A program made the position numbers and the translations under genes. From the NCBI GenBank assembly GCA_036346395.1, contig CM070596.1, forward strand, positions 26,636,177 to 26,700,176: 64,000 nucleotides of DNA, given 5' to 3'. How positions within the stretch are numbered: position 1 is the stretch's first letter; each line of letters starts with the position of its first letter. This stretch comes from Hsuehochloa calcarea (taxonomy: Eukaryota > Streptophyta > Magnoliopsida > Poales > Poaceae). The notes beneath the pieces are model-generated. The model had not been told where the DNA came from and searched no databases. It saw only the letters and a program-made list of their open reading frames with translations. Of this stretch, positions 22,772-34,230 are shown piece by piece.

Positions 22772-22941
22772 GCCGACCACCCGTGAGTTTCCCGCCGCCC
22801 CTTCTCTGCCGTGAGAGCCGACGGTTTCCCTCGGTGCCTCCCCCGCCCCTGCCGACCACCGGTGAGTTTTCCCGCTTCCCCTTCTCTGCCGTGAGAGCGA
22901 GGGTTTCCTCAGTCCGCCCCCTGCCGACCACCCGAGAGTTT
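22772..22941 (+). repeat. Tandem ~75-bp repeat with splice-donor-like sites
   Basis: Copies start GCCGACCACC at 22772, 22851 and 22923 (the last partial). Each has GTGAGTTT or its altered form, followed by C-rich sequence and CTTCTCTGCCGTGAGAG. It lies in the leader region of the second CACTA gene. Confidence 0.75.
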
Positions 22942-24288
22942 ATGTGGTATTTTTACCCCTTTAGATGTTTTACTCTGCTGTGCTTTTGTTTGAAATGGGA
23001 GGTAGGGTTAAATTTCACTACTAGATGTACATGTAAGTTATATTTGCACAAATAGATTTGTCTGAGAGATCTATATTTAGTTTGTTTACACAATAAGATG
23101 CTGCGTATTTGCACAATTAGACATGCATGTATACTTGCATTAATGTATTCTGATGGCGTTCTTTGTGTTGGCAAATCTATCTTTTTCCTACTTGAAAAAT
23201 ACTAGAAAGACATCTCATTGGCTGTTTTAGCTTTGGAATTGGAATTGACTGTTTAGGTAGCAGTAGTAGGCTCTACTTTTTTCAGTTTTGTATAGACTCT
23301 ACATGGTAAAAATAATGCTGTACATGGCAGTGCTAATGAAACAATATTTTTTTTATTGACGTTCCATTCCATTCTCCACTTAGCAAATCTGGTATGGCCA
23401 ATTCTAATTCTAGTTTGGTGCCAAACAGTTCCTTGAAAACAAGCAAGTATCCAAATACGGTTAGTCGCTCTCTTCTGGCATCTCCGTTCCACTCCAGTTA
23501 TGGATGAGGGATGGAAGTGTTCCCTTGTTGTGGCATAGCAGTAGTAGCACGTTAGCATCTACAGGAAGTTAGTGAGTCTGGTTTTGTTAGGGAGTAGGTT
23601 TTCACATAACGGCAGCAGGTGTTTACGCCAGGAGAAGCTTCGGCAGCAACAGGAGTCCAGGAGGGTTTCAGAGAGGAGAATTAGGAAAGCTACACAGTTT
23701 CTATCAAGCAAGAAATAAATTTCCTCTTCTAGTTTATGTCTTGACCCCTCTAATTTCTCTCCATCCTACCCCTGTTATCTTTCTGTCAAGACGGCTCCCG
23801 CACACAGGAAGAGGCCATGCCCTCCTGTACCTCATCCATATAACCTACGAAGCAAACACGCCCACACAACCCACTAGATTGGTAATAAGACATAATCTAT
23901 TCATTGCCATCCCTTGATGGTTAACATACCATTTACCTCATTCTGTTTTGATCGGTTTTGGTGTAATGATTTATTCCAGAAATTGTTAGGGTGAGGTGAT
24001 TATTGCTTCTCTTTGTTTCTTTATGGTATGGCACTACTACAAAACAGGGCTGAGATGGCAATCGTTGATTCTTTTGCAACTCGCCTGCTGAGAGCACTCA
24101 AAATCATGCAATATTTCAGCTATATGTTAAAACTGCACTGTTTGCAATATTTCCTTCTCCTTTGCAGTTTTTTGTGCAATTTCATATATTTTATTTACTA
24201 CGTATCATATATTTAGGTTCAATGGGTAACTTCTATTTGTTTATGTAATCATTGCATACGTAACTTATATAGATAGCAAGTAAGCGAG
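22942..24288. other. Leader/intron-like region before the second CACTA gene
   Basis: It is AT-rich with no supported coding. It contains an orphan CACTA terminus at 24032. The length and the donor-like sites upstream would fit a long 5' intron, which the sequence alone cannot prove. Confidence 0.4.
24032..24045 (+). other. Orphan CACTA terminus inside the element
   Basis: CACTACTACAAAAC matches the left end at 12214 and is followed by AGGGCTGAGATGG. No inverted partner was found before 29887, and the three bases before it (TGG) do not match the ACC after 29887. Confidence 0.6.
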
Positions 24289-25776
24289 ATGGTAGAGGCA
24301 CTGTCTTCGCCGCCGTCAGCGACGTCGCCAAATGCGTCTGGATCTCCGATCAAGGTGGTACGCAGGCGAGAAGGCAGAGGAATCTCCAAATTGCCCTCGG
24401 GCCGCATGACGATCATGGAGGTCAGTGACGTCGGGATCCCGCTGAGTCCCAAGAAAGGCGCTGCGAGATTCCGGACCGTCTGCGGGGTACTTGCAAGGGA
24501 ACGGGTCCCCATCACCACCCCAACCTGGAAGTCTCTGACGGATGTACAGAGAGACCAGTTGTGGACTGAACTTTCTGCCTCGTTCACTTTCCCTGAAGCA
24601 GACCAGGCACGTGTGCGATGGCACGCGCTGCTGGCGATGTCCCACGCATGGTGGACCTTCAAGAGCCTGCTTGTCATGCAGTACGTGAACATGGGTCGGA
24701 CGCCCTTCACGACGTATCAATTTTTGTCGTGGGATATATGGGACGTCTTCGTGCAGATGAAGACGACGGCCGAATTTCAGGAGCAAAGTGCGGCGCACAG
24801 AGCTATCCAGGCACAAAACACTCACTCCCACAGACTCGATACCGCTGGGTACGCGGGTAAAGCCACGCAGTGGGCGGCGGAGGACGAGACTGCTGCATGA
24901 CCGTTTGCTGAGATCTCAGACGAGCGCGTTTGAGCCTGGTTAAGAGCGAGGGCATCAGCCACGTCTTCGGGCAGCATCTCTTTCACAAACCCGGCAGACG
25001 AGGCAATGTCTCAACGCCTGGTAAATTTCTCGAACCACTTAATTGTTAATAAGTCCATAACTTCATGGTGTATACAATAACATGATGTCCTGTTGCAGGA
25101 AGCATTGACTTCCGCATCTTCCCAAGGTTCCTTCGAAGTAGACAGGGAGAAGGATGTACTATCTACCACAGGAAACAAGGAGCACCGGGTCGCCGCGAGC
25201 GTTGGGGTTTACGTACCTTGGAGGGATGGATTCCCACACAACTCCGACACATATAGGAGTAGGAAGAGATCCAAGGACCAGCATGACGCTCGGTTGGAAC
25301 ATGTGATTATTAAAAAAATTTAAGAACAAATAACAAACTTGAACCAAGTAAATCAACTCATGCAGGCGCAAGCCGCCTCATTAATTTGGGAGCAAGTCTG
25401 CCGACATCGAGTAGCGTCGCGTCCACACATAATTCGGACATGACGACGTGCAATTACCGATCGACGACATCGAGGTAATGTACATCTCTGGAATGCTCCA
25501 AAGATAGACCTATAGGACGCCTTAGCTAATTGTGTACCGTTTTGTAGGGGCCGACGCCCTGCAAGCTCCAAGTGCGGATGGTTGGGTCGATTCCTTTTGA
25601 GGTTTAGGCGGTATGGTGTATCCATACCGGGGAAGAAGCGATCTGACGGTGCCCGGTGGTGCGAGGTTACACCAGTGCAGTGGACATGGTACATGACAAT
25701 TTCATGGCCATCCCGCTGGAGATTCCCCCGAACGAAGAAATCAGAACACTAGGGGATGCCACACACACTTTTATCC

Positions 25777-27876
25777 TGTAACACCCTGACTATAAGGAAG
25801 TCAAGATGTCACCTACAATCACTACTCTTCAAATGAATAACATCAAATCGCATGAAAAGGCGAAGCGAGTATTATGAATATATGGAAACAAGTATTCATC
25901 CTCAAGTCTTAATCAACGAAATGGAAGTAAACAGTTCAGCAAGATATGGTAAACAAGGCCATGATGGCTTATTACAATGCAACACAAATCATAATTAATG
26001 ATGATAAAAGTCCTCAAACTGTTTGATATATGATAGTGAGTGCAACGTGATGAACTACCCTCCACAAGATCATTCTTCCTTGTCATTTACCTAAATAAGA
26101 CAATAAAGCAAGAATGAGCCAAAGACTCAGCAAGCAACTGTATGTAACCAGCAAGCATACAATGAGCAATATATCACAAACATAATTTGAACAACTACTG
26201 GAAACGAATTTATGAATGGATGAAGTGGAATGGTGCATTGAAGGAAATGGACATAATGCAGCATATACCGGTATAGCGAGTGAAGCACCCGTCGGTGTTC
26301 ACTTAAAGTATTAAATATGAAGAGCGTTTCATCGATCGTCCAACGTGGCCCACATTGGAATGGTGGACTCACGTAACGTGGCCCACATTGGAATGGTGGA
26401 CTCACGTACCCATCTTGGAATTGATGGGATTTCAAGTGCCCATACTGGAATTGATGGGTCTTACCAAAATAATGTATGCATGTCATGATGATCCCATGTC
26501 AATATTGAATAGTAATCATAAATGAAAAGAACACATGGCATTCATCTACAAATACGAACAAGTGTAAGCATTCATTCACACATCATACATGACATCAAAC
26601 ATTGAATACAAATTACTTGCCTGCCGCGCTGCAACGGGTTGGGAGGTAATTGAGATACCCCTCCACTCACCGCTTCACCGCCTACAATATAAAATAATGG
26701 AAATGAGGACAAGCGAGTATGGAAATGCTACACGTGTCCTCCCTCAATCTCTAACCAAACTAACCAAATAAAAGTTCAATTTGATCAAATTACCCAAACC
26801 GTTCAATTATCCCTAATCTGGCAGTTTTAATAGAAAATTCACCAATAAAAAACCGTAAGTCCAAAAGACCTGAAACCAGTGCTCAAATTTTCTTAACTTA
26901 ACTGGCTACAAAACTCTAGTTGATGGTAAACTCTAATTCGGCCAATACAGATGTCTAACCATCCAATGAAAAACTACAACTGCAATCTGCCCAGAATTCT
27001 GAACAGCCCTAAAGAACATGCTCTAACTTTTAAACCACTGATCTAAATAAAGTGATTTTTATCAGCCTGGAAACATGGTGAAATTATCTTCAAAAACCTA
27101 GTTGGGTGGCCGACCTGATTCTGACTCTAACTAGATCAAAACCTAAGTGCAACCGACTATACCCAGCAGTTTTGACAGACAGACCAGCACTTAGTAAAAC
27201 AGTCATAACTTTTAATCTACTGGGTCAAAATTCGTGATCCAGGTGCCAAAAGAAAGCTAATGAAATAAGGAACAAAACTCTAGAAGGAGAAAACCTCCAA
27301 TTCTACCTCTAAGGCACCCAAAACCGAGTTGCAACATACTGTACAGAACCGATCTATTAACAGAGATTACGCGATACTACCAAAAACATTGAATCGACAA
27401 CTCTAATGCAATCAAACAGCGATGGGGTCTCTCGTTACCCTTGTAGACCCGAAGAACGACGAGGAACAACTTCCCAAAGGTTGCTCCTCTCCTTCAATGG
27501 CCGGCCCCAAATCAGCGAACCAGTGGATGCAAGCGCCGCGGGAAGAACCAAGAAGAACGCGTGGAAGACCGGGTGTGCAGCTCGGGGATCTCAATGGCAG
27601 CCACCAATGGAGGGCGCCTAGGAGGAGGGAGGAAGAGAGGCGGCACAAGGGGAGGAGAGGCGGCTTGGGGAGGAGGAGGAGGAATAGGGTTTTGGGGGAA
27701 GTGGTGCCCCCTTTGGCCCCTACTTGGTGGCGGCCCACTATGGGCCTCTGGGTGTGACTGCGGCCCGGGTTGCTGACATTAACGTATACCCCGACGATTG
27801 GAATTTTCTGACGAAAACAAATTCTTTTACTCTCTCCGACCGCTTTCTTTCTACCGAACAATTCCGGAGTATTACA
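25777..27876 (-). mobile_element. Solo LTR J
   Basis: It is 2,100 bases long, begins TGTAACACCCTGAC, ends GGAGTATTACA and is flanked by the perfect duplication TATCC (25772-25776, 27877-27881). There is no primer site or interior, so it is a solo LTR. It belongs to the same family as A, B, D and E and carries their hairpin block near 26265-26480. Orientation is inferred from the family. Confidence 0.93.
26342..26407. repeat. Perfect 33-bp tandem duplication in LTR J
   Basis: The 33-base unit (start AACGTGGCCCAC, end GGACTCACGT) occurs at 26342-26374 and 26375-26407. Each unit holds one CCCACATTGGAATGGTGG hairpin of the family. Confidence 0.9.
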
Positions 27877-29040
27877 TATCCTGTGGCCAAAGAAGGACAT
27901 CGCACTGGACCCTTCAGTGACGCGATATCGACAAGACCCTGCCTCTCCAGTAGGACCCTCGATGAGTCCGCCTCAACCAAAGCTTCAGAAGGCCGCCACA
28001 TCGCTTCCCGTCGAGAAGACGACGAAGGGACAAGAAAATTGTGTCACCATATCGGTCCCTGAGGCGTCTCACGGGAAGACGTCCCTCAGCCGCCTCGTTA
28101 AGGAGAAATCAAAATCGAAGAACATTAAGGCACCTCCCAAACCCGTGAAATACTCCCTCGGAAGTCCGTTGGTCTCCGGCGCAGAAATAAAGAGCCCATG
28201 ACTAGCTTGTCAAGCTTTGCATGATTGGTACTTGCGCAAGACCCGAGAGAAGGGGGGCCATACTGGAATCACCGTCATATACGGGAGGGAGCAGTTTCTC
28301 CACGAGCCTGGCCACTTCGTCGTGGGCTTCAAAGACTTATTTGACCTATACAACCTAACTGCCCTCGACGCCTCACTTCTATGATGCTGGACACTGTAAG
28401 TGTATACAATCAATTTCTACACTCACGTGATACCGATAAATATCATAACTCATTGCTTATGTACAGATAAATTATGAAATGTGCCTGTCGAATCAAAGAA
28501 TCGGTGGGTTTCCTCGACCCACACGTGGTCTCTGAGCAAACAATCAACCAAGACGTATCCTACGTTGAGAATTACATAAAAATGGGATTGCTTGCTCTGG
28601 ACGACAAGGACTACATAATGGTGCCCTATAACCAGAAGTAAGTGCTTCAATATTTGCTATACAAATTACGTTTCAACACAGGTTTATGACTATAGCGACA
28701 TACATGAGTAGGTTCCTCTGGATTCTTGATTCTTGTGCCAAAGAGGAACATGGTATTGTACCTTGATTCTCTACTCAACAAAAATCACGACTTCACCCTT
28801 CTTAAAGGAATACTCGACGGGTATGTTCATTTCCTCCGCACATAACTCTATTGTAGTCTTCCTTCGTTTGAAATGGACAAGGATAACTTTTTTGAATCAT
28901 GTAGGGTGTTAATCGGCTATGTTGCCGAGGGAGGTTTATACAAGGAGCAGCGCCACAGCGACTCACGGGATGTGATTTCGATGCGCTACAACACAATAAT
29001 CATATATCATACTCCGTAATATTGCGTCTCGGTATTGTAC

Positions 29041-29596
29041 ATATATATGTAATTCTATTTTGCGGTCTGCTTGAAAAAAAACGAGATCACCTATCGCATT
29101 CTCGTATGCCATCGTATGCGACTATTGATTACTTCTAGGGCCTTACGATCCTAGGTTTGTCAATCTCGTAATAATTATCTCCTAATTATAAATTTAAATA
29201 TATATGCTTACTACTTTACTCCTGCTAGCGACAGGGCTTGTACATAGAGTTAAATGCACTCGAGATGGACGGGTCATGCACATTCGAGGGAGCTCGTGGT
29301 TTCATAAAGCGGACATAGTTAACACCACGGAGAGTTTCACGCCGTCGACACCGATGAGCGACCTCGAAACAATTGATTCAATATTGTAATTCACTTTGGT
29401 GGTTGTAATTCAATTTGTAACTCTAGCGACAATATATACTTGAAACATTCTTTTGTAATTGATTTTGAGTTAAATGATCACTTTGAGTTGTCAATAATTA
29501 TCGTGATATGTTTACGCTTGCTAGTTTTGAGAGGGCATGGCTAGCAATTCCACGAGGCTAGCTGAAAATACGATAAAAATTAATTAGGTCTAAAGA
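29041..29596. other. Non-coding tail of the CACTA interior
   Basis: AT-rich. A 61-codon frame at 29204-29389 may be the last exon of the second gene, but it has no motif I recognise. Confidence 0.35.
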
Positions 29597-29887
29597 CTTA
29601 TCACAGACGGTTCTAACCACGAACCGTCTGTGATACTACAGAATCACAAATGGTTCGTGGTTGAAACCGTCTGTGATAAGAGTTATCACAGACGGTTGAG
29701 TCTGTGATACTACAGAATCGCAAACGGTTCGTGGTTGGAACCGTCTGTGATAAGAGTTATCACAGACGGTTTTTCAACCGTCTGTGATAACCGCCTGTTA
29801 TCACAGACATAAAATTCGAGCAGTTCAAAAAGCGAATGCAGTGATGACTGTTACGAACCGTCTGTGATGAGCTTTTCTGTAGTAGTG
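29597..29887. repeat. Right subterminal repeat array and terminus of the CACTA element
   Basis: Units TCACAGACGGTTC and GAACCGTCTGTGA are joined by TAACCACG-type spacers, ending in GCTTTTCTGTAGTAGTG. Spacer sequence differs from the left array, as is usual. Confidence 0.9.
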
Positions 29888-31641
29888 ACCTCAAATTTCT
29901 CATTACTTGGCTACAACGTAGACCAAGCCTCAAGGATCAAAGAATGATGCAAATGCATGATGCAATATTTAATTTAACTTTTACAACATTACCATGTCAT
30001 CCTCATCGTAATTGCATCAATATATCGTAATCACATTTAAGCAATAATAACCTCACCATGTAATCCCCATGGTAGTTGCATCATCAACGCAATCTTACTC
30101 TTTTCATCAATAATACCATAACACCAAAAATAACTTACTAAAATATTATTTTATCTCATGGCAATAACTCAACAAGACAATGTCAAACATGCGTTAGCAC
30201 CCTTATACAAGTACTTGCCTCAATTGTGCAATGTATGTCGATGAGAAGAGGGCGCTATCCTCGGAATCATACCGCCACCTGATCATATAATAAACATACT
30301 AAGGAGACCATCCAATTGCACACAATGATATCAATAAAACTAAATAAACATATCTGCTCCTATTTGCAACCCGAAAACGATATCTTTCTTTGCCAAATAT
30401 CATTCTGTCCAAAACATAACAACCACTTTAGAAAAATCATACTTTTGATTTTTAGCTCCAAAAAAACATGAACTTGGGCTTTCTGGAATCTACACACATA
30501 TACCCACATTTTCTCGGTGATCGAAAGTTCAGATTATTTCATGTAAACCCTTGTTTTTAACTCCTAAGACAGATCTATCATCTTTGATAATATCGAAATA
30601 GAAATTCCATAACTTTTAATTGGTTCATCCAAAAACAGTGATCTAAGTAATTATGCAATATACAGGGAATTAGCTTCCTAATAAATTTAGTCTAATTTTT
30701 CCATCATGCAATAAATTTTGCTAACATAATATTTTTCCCCGACTGTCCCCAACAGAAAGACAGAACTGAATTGTATGATTCAAAATTCCATATCTCCCGT
30801 TATACTTGTCCAAAAAATATGATCTTCGACTCTATGGAATCATTTTAAAGCTATCTATCTAAGTAATGCAGATCAAAAGTTCAAATTTGTCCATTTTGAA
30901 AACTTAATTTGTAAAACTATGTTTGCTGTCCGAAACCCGGGAACTGAACAGACACTCGGATTGTAAAAATAATAACTAATTATCTGCTCATCCAAATAAT
31001 GCAAACCAAGACTTTCCAGAAATCCATTGAAATTATCTACTTATATCTAGGAGAAACAAATCCCTAATTTTGCATTGAACTAAATCAAATATATGGATCA
31101 ACCGAATGGCAGATTACTGATCCACTAACAGCAGGGAACCGATTTGATATTCGACAACAATTCGCATAGAAAAAAAAATTAAACTAGCTATTGGAGAATC
31201 AAAAATCACCCTAGACGACCACGTTGGACTCCGCTGAAATCCTCGTGAGTACTTCCTTTCCCCTTTCCCTTCCTTCTTCCTCTTCCTTTCTTCTTCTTCT
31301 TCTTCTTCCTCCTTCCTGTCCTTCTTTCCTCCTCTCCTCCTCCTCTTGGCATACCAGTAGGGAAGGGGAGTGCTATAGTACCCCCATGTGCTACAGTGTG
31401 GTGGTGCTATAGTACCAAGGGTGGTGGTACTATAGCAGGTGCTAGGGTTTGGTTGATCCCTCCCCCTTGCCTTCTAGTGGACAGTCATGGGCTTTGGGTC
31501 ACAATGACCAGTTTTCTCCCCACTTAAAAATGGTTGGCAGCCCATTCTTTTCTGAAAATTCTGAAATTTTCTTTCTAATTCGATTTCATTTTAGTAGTAA
31601 TCACTTATTTATTTTATGTTTAAACGGGATATTATACCCAC

Positions 31642-34049
31642 CTCCTCTAAAGTGGCACCACCGCCCCTTGAGCTCCTTCCTTGCCGCCGGCCACCGCCCC
31701 ACCCCTATCTCTCTCCGATGATGATTTTGCCAAGCCTTGTGCGTCATATCGCGTTCCCAGGCGTCCTCCACCATTCCCGCTCTCCATTCGGCCAAGGAAC
31801 CTCCGTGGATTCACGCTGCCGCTGCCCCCTCTTCTCCGGTGCTGGTCGAGATTGCCTGCCGCCTCAGACAACCTCCGACCTCCCCACATGACCCGACGAG
31901 CTCCACTTGAGGTCAACATGCCCATGCGCAACCTTGTTTTGGAGGGCATCACCGGAGAGCCGCCACCACCATGCGCCCGCTTTGCCCGAGCCACCGCCAC
32001 GGGTCGCTCAGCCCATGCTACCGCGACCCGGAGAATCGCCGTCGCCATGCGTCTATTCCACTCGAGCCACCGCCACCGTGTCGCTCCGCCGATGGCCCTG
32101 CACACGGAGAACCGCCACTTCTCCGGAGTTCCGCTTTCCCTGTTGCTGGCTGCCACCGTGCCTACTTTCGCCGTTAGTGCCAACCGCCCTCGCGCCTTCT
32201 CTCTTTCTTTCTTCCGGTGTCTCTCTTATACTTGGGACCCACCTGTGATCATCTTCATCTCTTTCTTTCTTTCCCACTCTCACCAATGACTTATAGATCC
32301 CACTTGTCATTCTTTAATTTCTTTTATTGATCCACCCCAACAAAATTCCCTGGAATATTCCTTTTTCTCTCAGTTTTCCATTTTCGACAAACTTTCAAAT
32401 ATCCGTTCTCCTTCGTTCGAACACCGATTCAGATGATTTAAAATTTTAAAGTCATATAAATTCAATATATATCCATCAGAACTAATTTTATAATATTTTG
32501 ATTTTATTTGGATTTATTAAGTTTATTTGTCTCATTTCACGTATGTAGAGTTCGACGTTGCCGATGTAAGCTTGGACCAATATGAAGGAGTAACTCCTAC
32601 CTTCAACAAATGCAAGTCTCCTTTGATCATGTTGTACCTATTTTTAAAAATCATATTTTATTTTATTCAAATCTATTATGCATTGCTATTTACATAAAAC
32701 GATGATTTCAGTTCTTCCCAACTTGATTATACCCTCATTTGATATCCATGAAAAATTGTCACCCTAGTATAGAAAATTCATGGTAATGATAACATTATTA
32801 ATGGATTAGTATAATACGATAGAATTGCTTTATCGGTCATGATCATCCTATGGTTGGAATGGAACAATCCCGCCGAATTAAATTACTAAGTTATAGCATT
32901 ACGCTCGTAGGTTGTAGTTGATAGGTGTTCTCTTGATTATGGTAAATGTACTTTCATATATTGAGATGTGCACATTATGGTAAATTTACTTCTATATCTT
33001 GGGTCGTGTAGCATAGTAAGTAAATTTTCATGTCTATTGGGGCCTTGTGCCAAGCGTGGTAGTCGACGTCCATGTTTAGGCAGGTTTTCCCCATATGGCG
33101 AGTTCCAGGTCGATGGTAGTTGACGTCCATGACTTGGGACAAAAATCATTGGGCGGGCTGATGTTAGAGCAAAGTAATATAAAAGCCTTGTGATAATAAC
33201 TTAGTCGCACGCCCATGGAAGCATGTCATGGTCGGCATTTCAAGTTGATTATCTCATATGGGTCAAGCTGTACAACCTCTGCAGCTTGTAAAACTATTCG
33301 GAAGCCATGCCCACGGTCAAGGGCGGGCAAAGTGCACTTTCATATGGTAGATTTTGGTTTGGTTTTCAAAAGAATAAACTTTGGGAATCCGGTGAAGTTA
33401 GAACTCTTGGATTGTTATTCTGGCAGCTGGAGCTAGTTGGGCAGCTAGAGCCCTATCCTTTGAACCCTAGCTGATAGAGCCTTAATACAAGTGGTTGGTA
33501 GCTAGAAGCATCACTAGTGAAATAATTAATTTAATTATTGAAACTGCTTTTGTCAAATGTTGCTTTATAAAAAAGTATAAAAACTCAAAATATTGCTTTG
33601 TGCAAAAGAACCATAAAAGCCCCATTTGTTAAGCCTTACATATTGAATTTTCCTCAAGACTTGCGGAGTACTTTATGTACTCACGTACTACACTCAAAAT
33701 ATATCTCAGAAGCCTTCAACAATGCTGAGGAGGATTACGATGTCTACGCCTATGGCTTTGATGAAGGTCATCTGGAGTACTAGGCTGCACTCCCAGTGGA
33801 ATGCTGATGGGAAATTTGATTTGCTACCACTCAAAGTTTATCTTTTGTTGTTTTCGCTGTTGTAAAACTTGGTCATGTGACCTTTATTGTAATAAGTGGC
33901 CATATGGCCGATACTCTATTATTTACTTTTATTTTGAATCGTGATTCAAATTTGTTATCAACGTTGTATCCACTGTGTGCACTAGCTACAGATCTGGGAC
34001 TGGTGTAGAAATACACAGAGGGATCGATTTCAGAAATTCGGTCTCTACA
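31642..34049 (+). mobile_element. LTR I, right part
   Basis: This continues the LTR started at 10824 after solo LTR H and its CCCAC copy. It is GC-rich and proline/arginine-like in several overlapping frames up to 32300, then AT-rich. It probably ends TCTCTACA at 34049, matching TGTA at the start. I see neither a primer site nor a GATGC copy after it, so whether it is a solo LTR or the remnant of a larger element stays open. Confidence 0.45.
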
Positions 34050-34230
34050 TATATTGCACCACCGTTGAACATGTGGCATCACATGTGAGCATGACCTATG
34101 CAGAAGAAGTGGCTTATTGCAGGTACATATGCAACTAGCGTGACAAAGTGTGCACTCGTCGATGATCCTCTAGTTGTTCGTCCTGCGATGTCCATTCTCC
34201 CTACAAAGTACCTCAAAGTGACCCTCCCTT
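34050..34230. other. Unassigned spacer between LTR I and element B
   Basis: A minus-strand frame of about 50 codons is open but not recognised. The last five bases CCCTT would be one copy of element B's target duplication. Confidence 0.3.

Larger units (their letters stand above)
24289..29040 (+). pseudogene. Second CACTA gene: DUF8039/Ulp1-like protein, broken by solo LTR J
   Basis: Exon 1 begins MVEALSSPPS and has the CACTA-specific block RFRTVCGVLARERVPITTPTW and FTTYQFLSWDIWDVF. It is stopped at 24898 and 24931. An intron with GT...CAG ends at 25021-25098. Exon 2 has VPWRDGFPHNSDTYRSRKR. A third exon starts near 25549 with PCKLQVRMVG and runs to THTFIL, where solo LTR J is inserted. After its second TATCC the protein resumes as WPKKDIALDP. 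Then come ALHDWYLRKTREKGGH and an Ulp1-like (C48) segment with VGFLDPHVV and LILVPKRNMVLYLDSL (28470-28820). In the expected His-Trp motif Leu-Trp is found, so the catalytic His appears lost. Such genes occur in grass CACTAs, where their role is unclear. Exon limits are by eye. Confidence 0.75.
12214..29887 (+). mobile_element. CACTA (En/Spm) transposon with nested insertions
   Basis: The left end is CACTACTACAAAG and the right end is CTGTAGTAGTG, an inverted pair. Both are flanked by the 3-bp duplication ACC (12211-12213, 29888-29890). Arrays of TCACAGACGGTTC and its complement lie inside both ends. The interior has a TNP2-type transposase gene and a second multi-exon gene with DUF8039 and Ulp1-like parts, as in large rice and sorghum CACTAs. 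It spans 17,674 bases. Subtracting LTR element G and solo LTR J with their duplications leaves about 10.8 kb. Both genes carry stops, so it is not autonomous now. Confidence 0.9.
11490..31636 (-). mobile_element. Solo LTR H, carrying the CACTA insertion
   Basis: It starts TGTAACACCTAAGC and ends GGGATATTATA (expected ATTACA, one change). It is flanked by the perfect 5-bp duplication CCCAC (11485-11489 and 31637-31641). Without the CACTA element and one ACC copy it is about 2.47 kb. No internal region is present, so it is a solo LTR left by LTR-LTR recombination. Orientation is taken from relatives (A, B, E) whose primer site lies to the right on the minus strand. A segment at about 12098-12180 matches the hairpin-rich block of the family. 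Confidence 0.8.

Noticed and set aside
24032..29887. A separate inner CACTA element delimited by the 24032 terminus
   Set aside because: Flanking triplets differ (TGG against ACC), while the outer pair 12214/29887 has matching ACC. The inner terminus is kept as an anomaly only.
31647..32289. Long Pro/Arg/Ala-rich frames in LTR I
   Set aside because: Several frames on both strands are open at once, a GC-content effect in the LTR.
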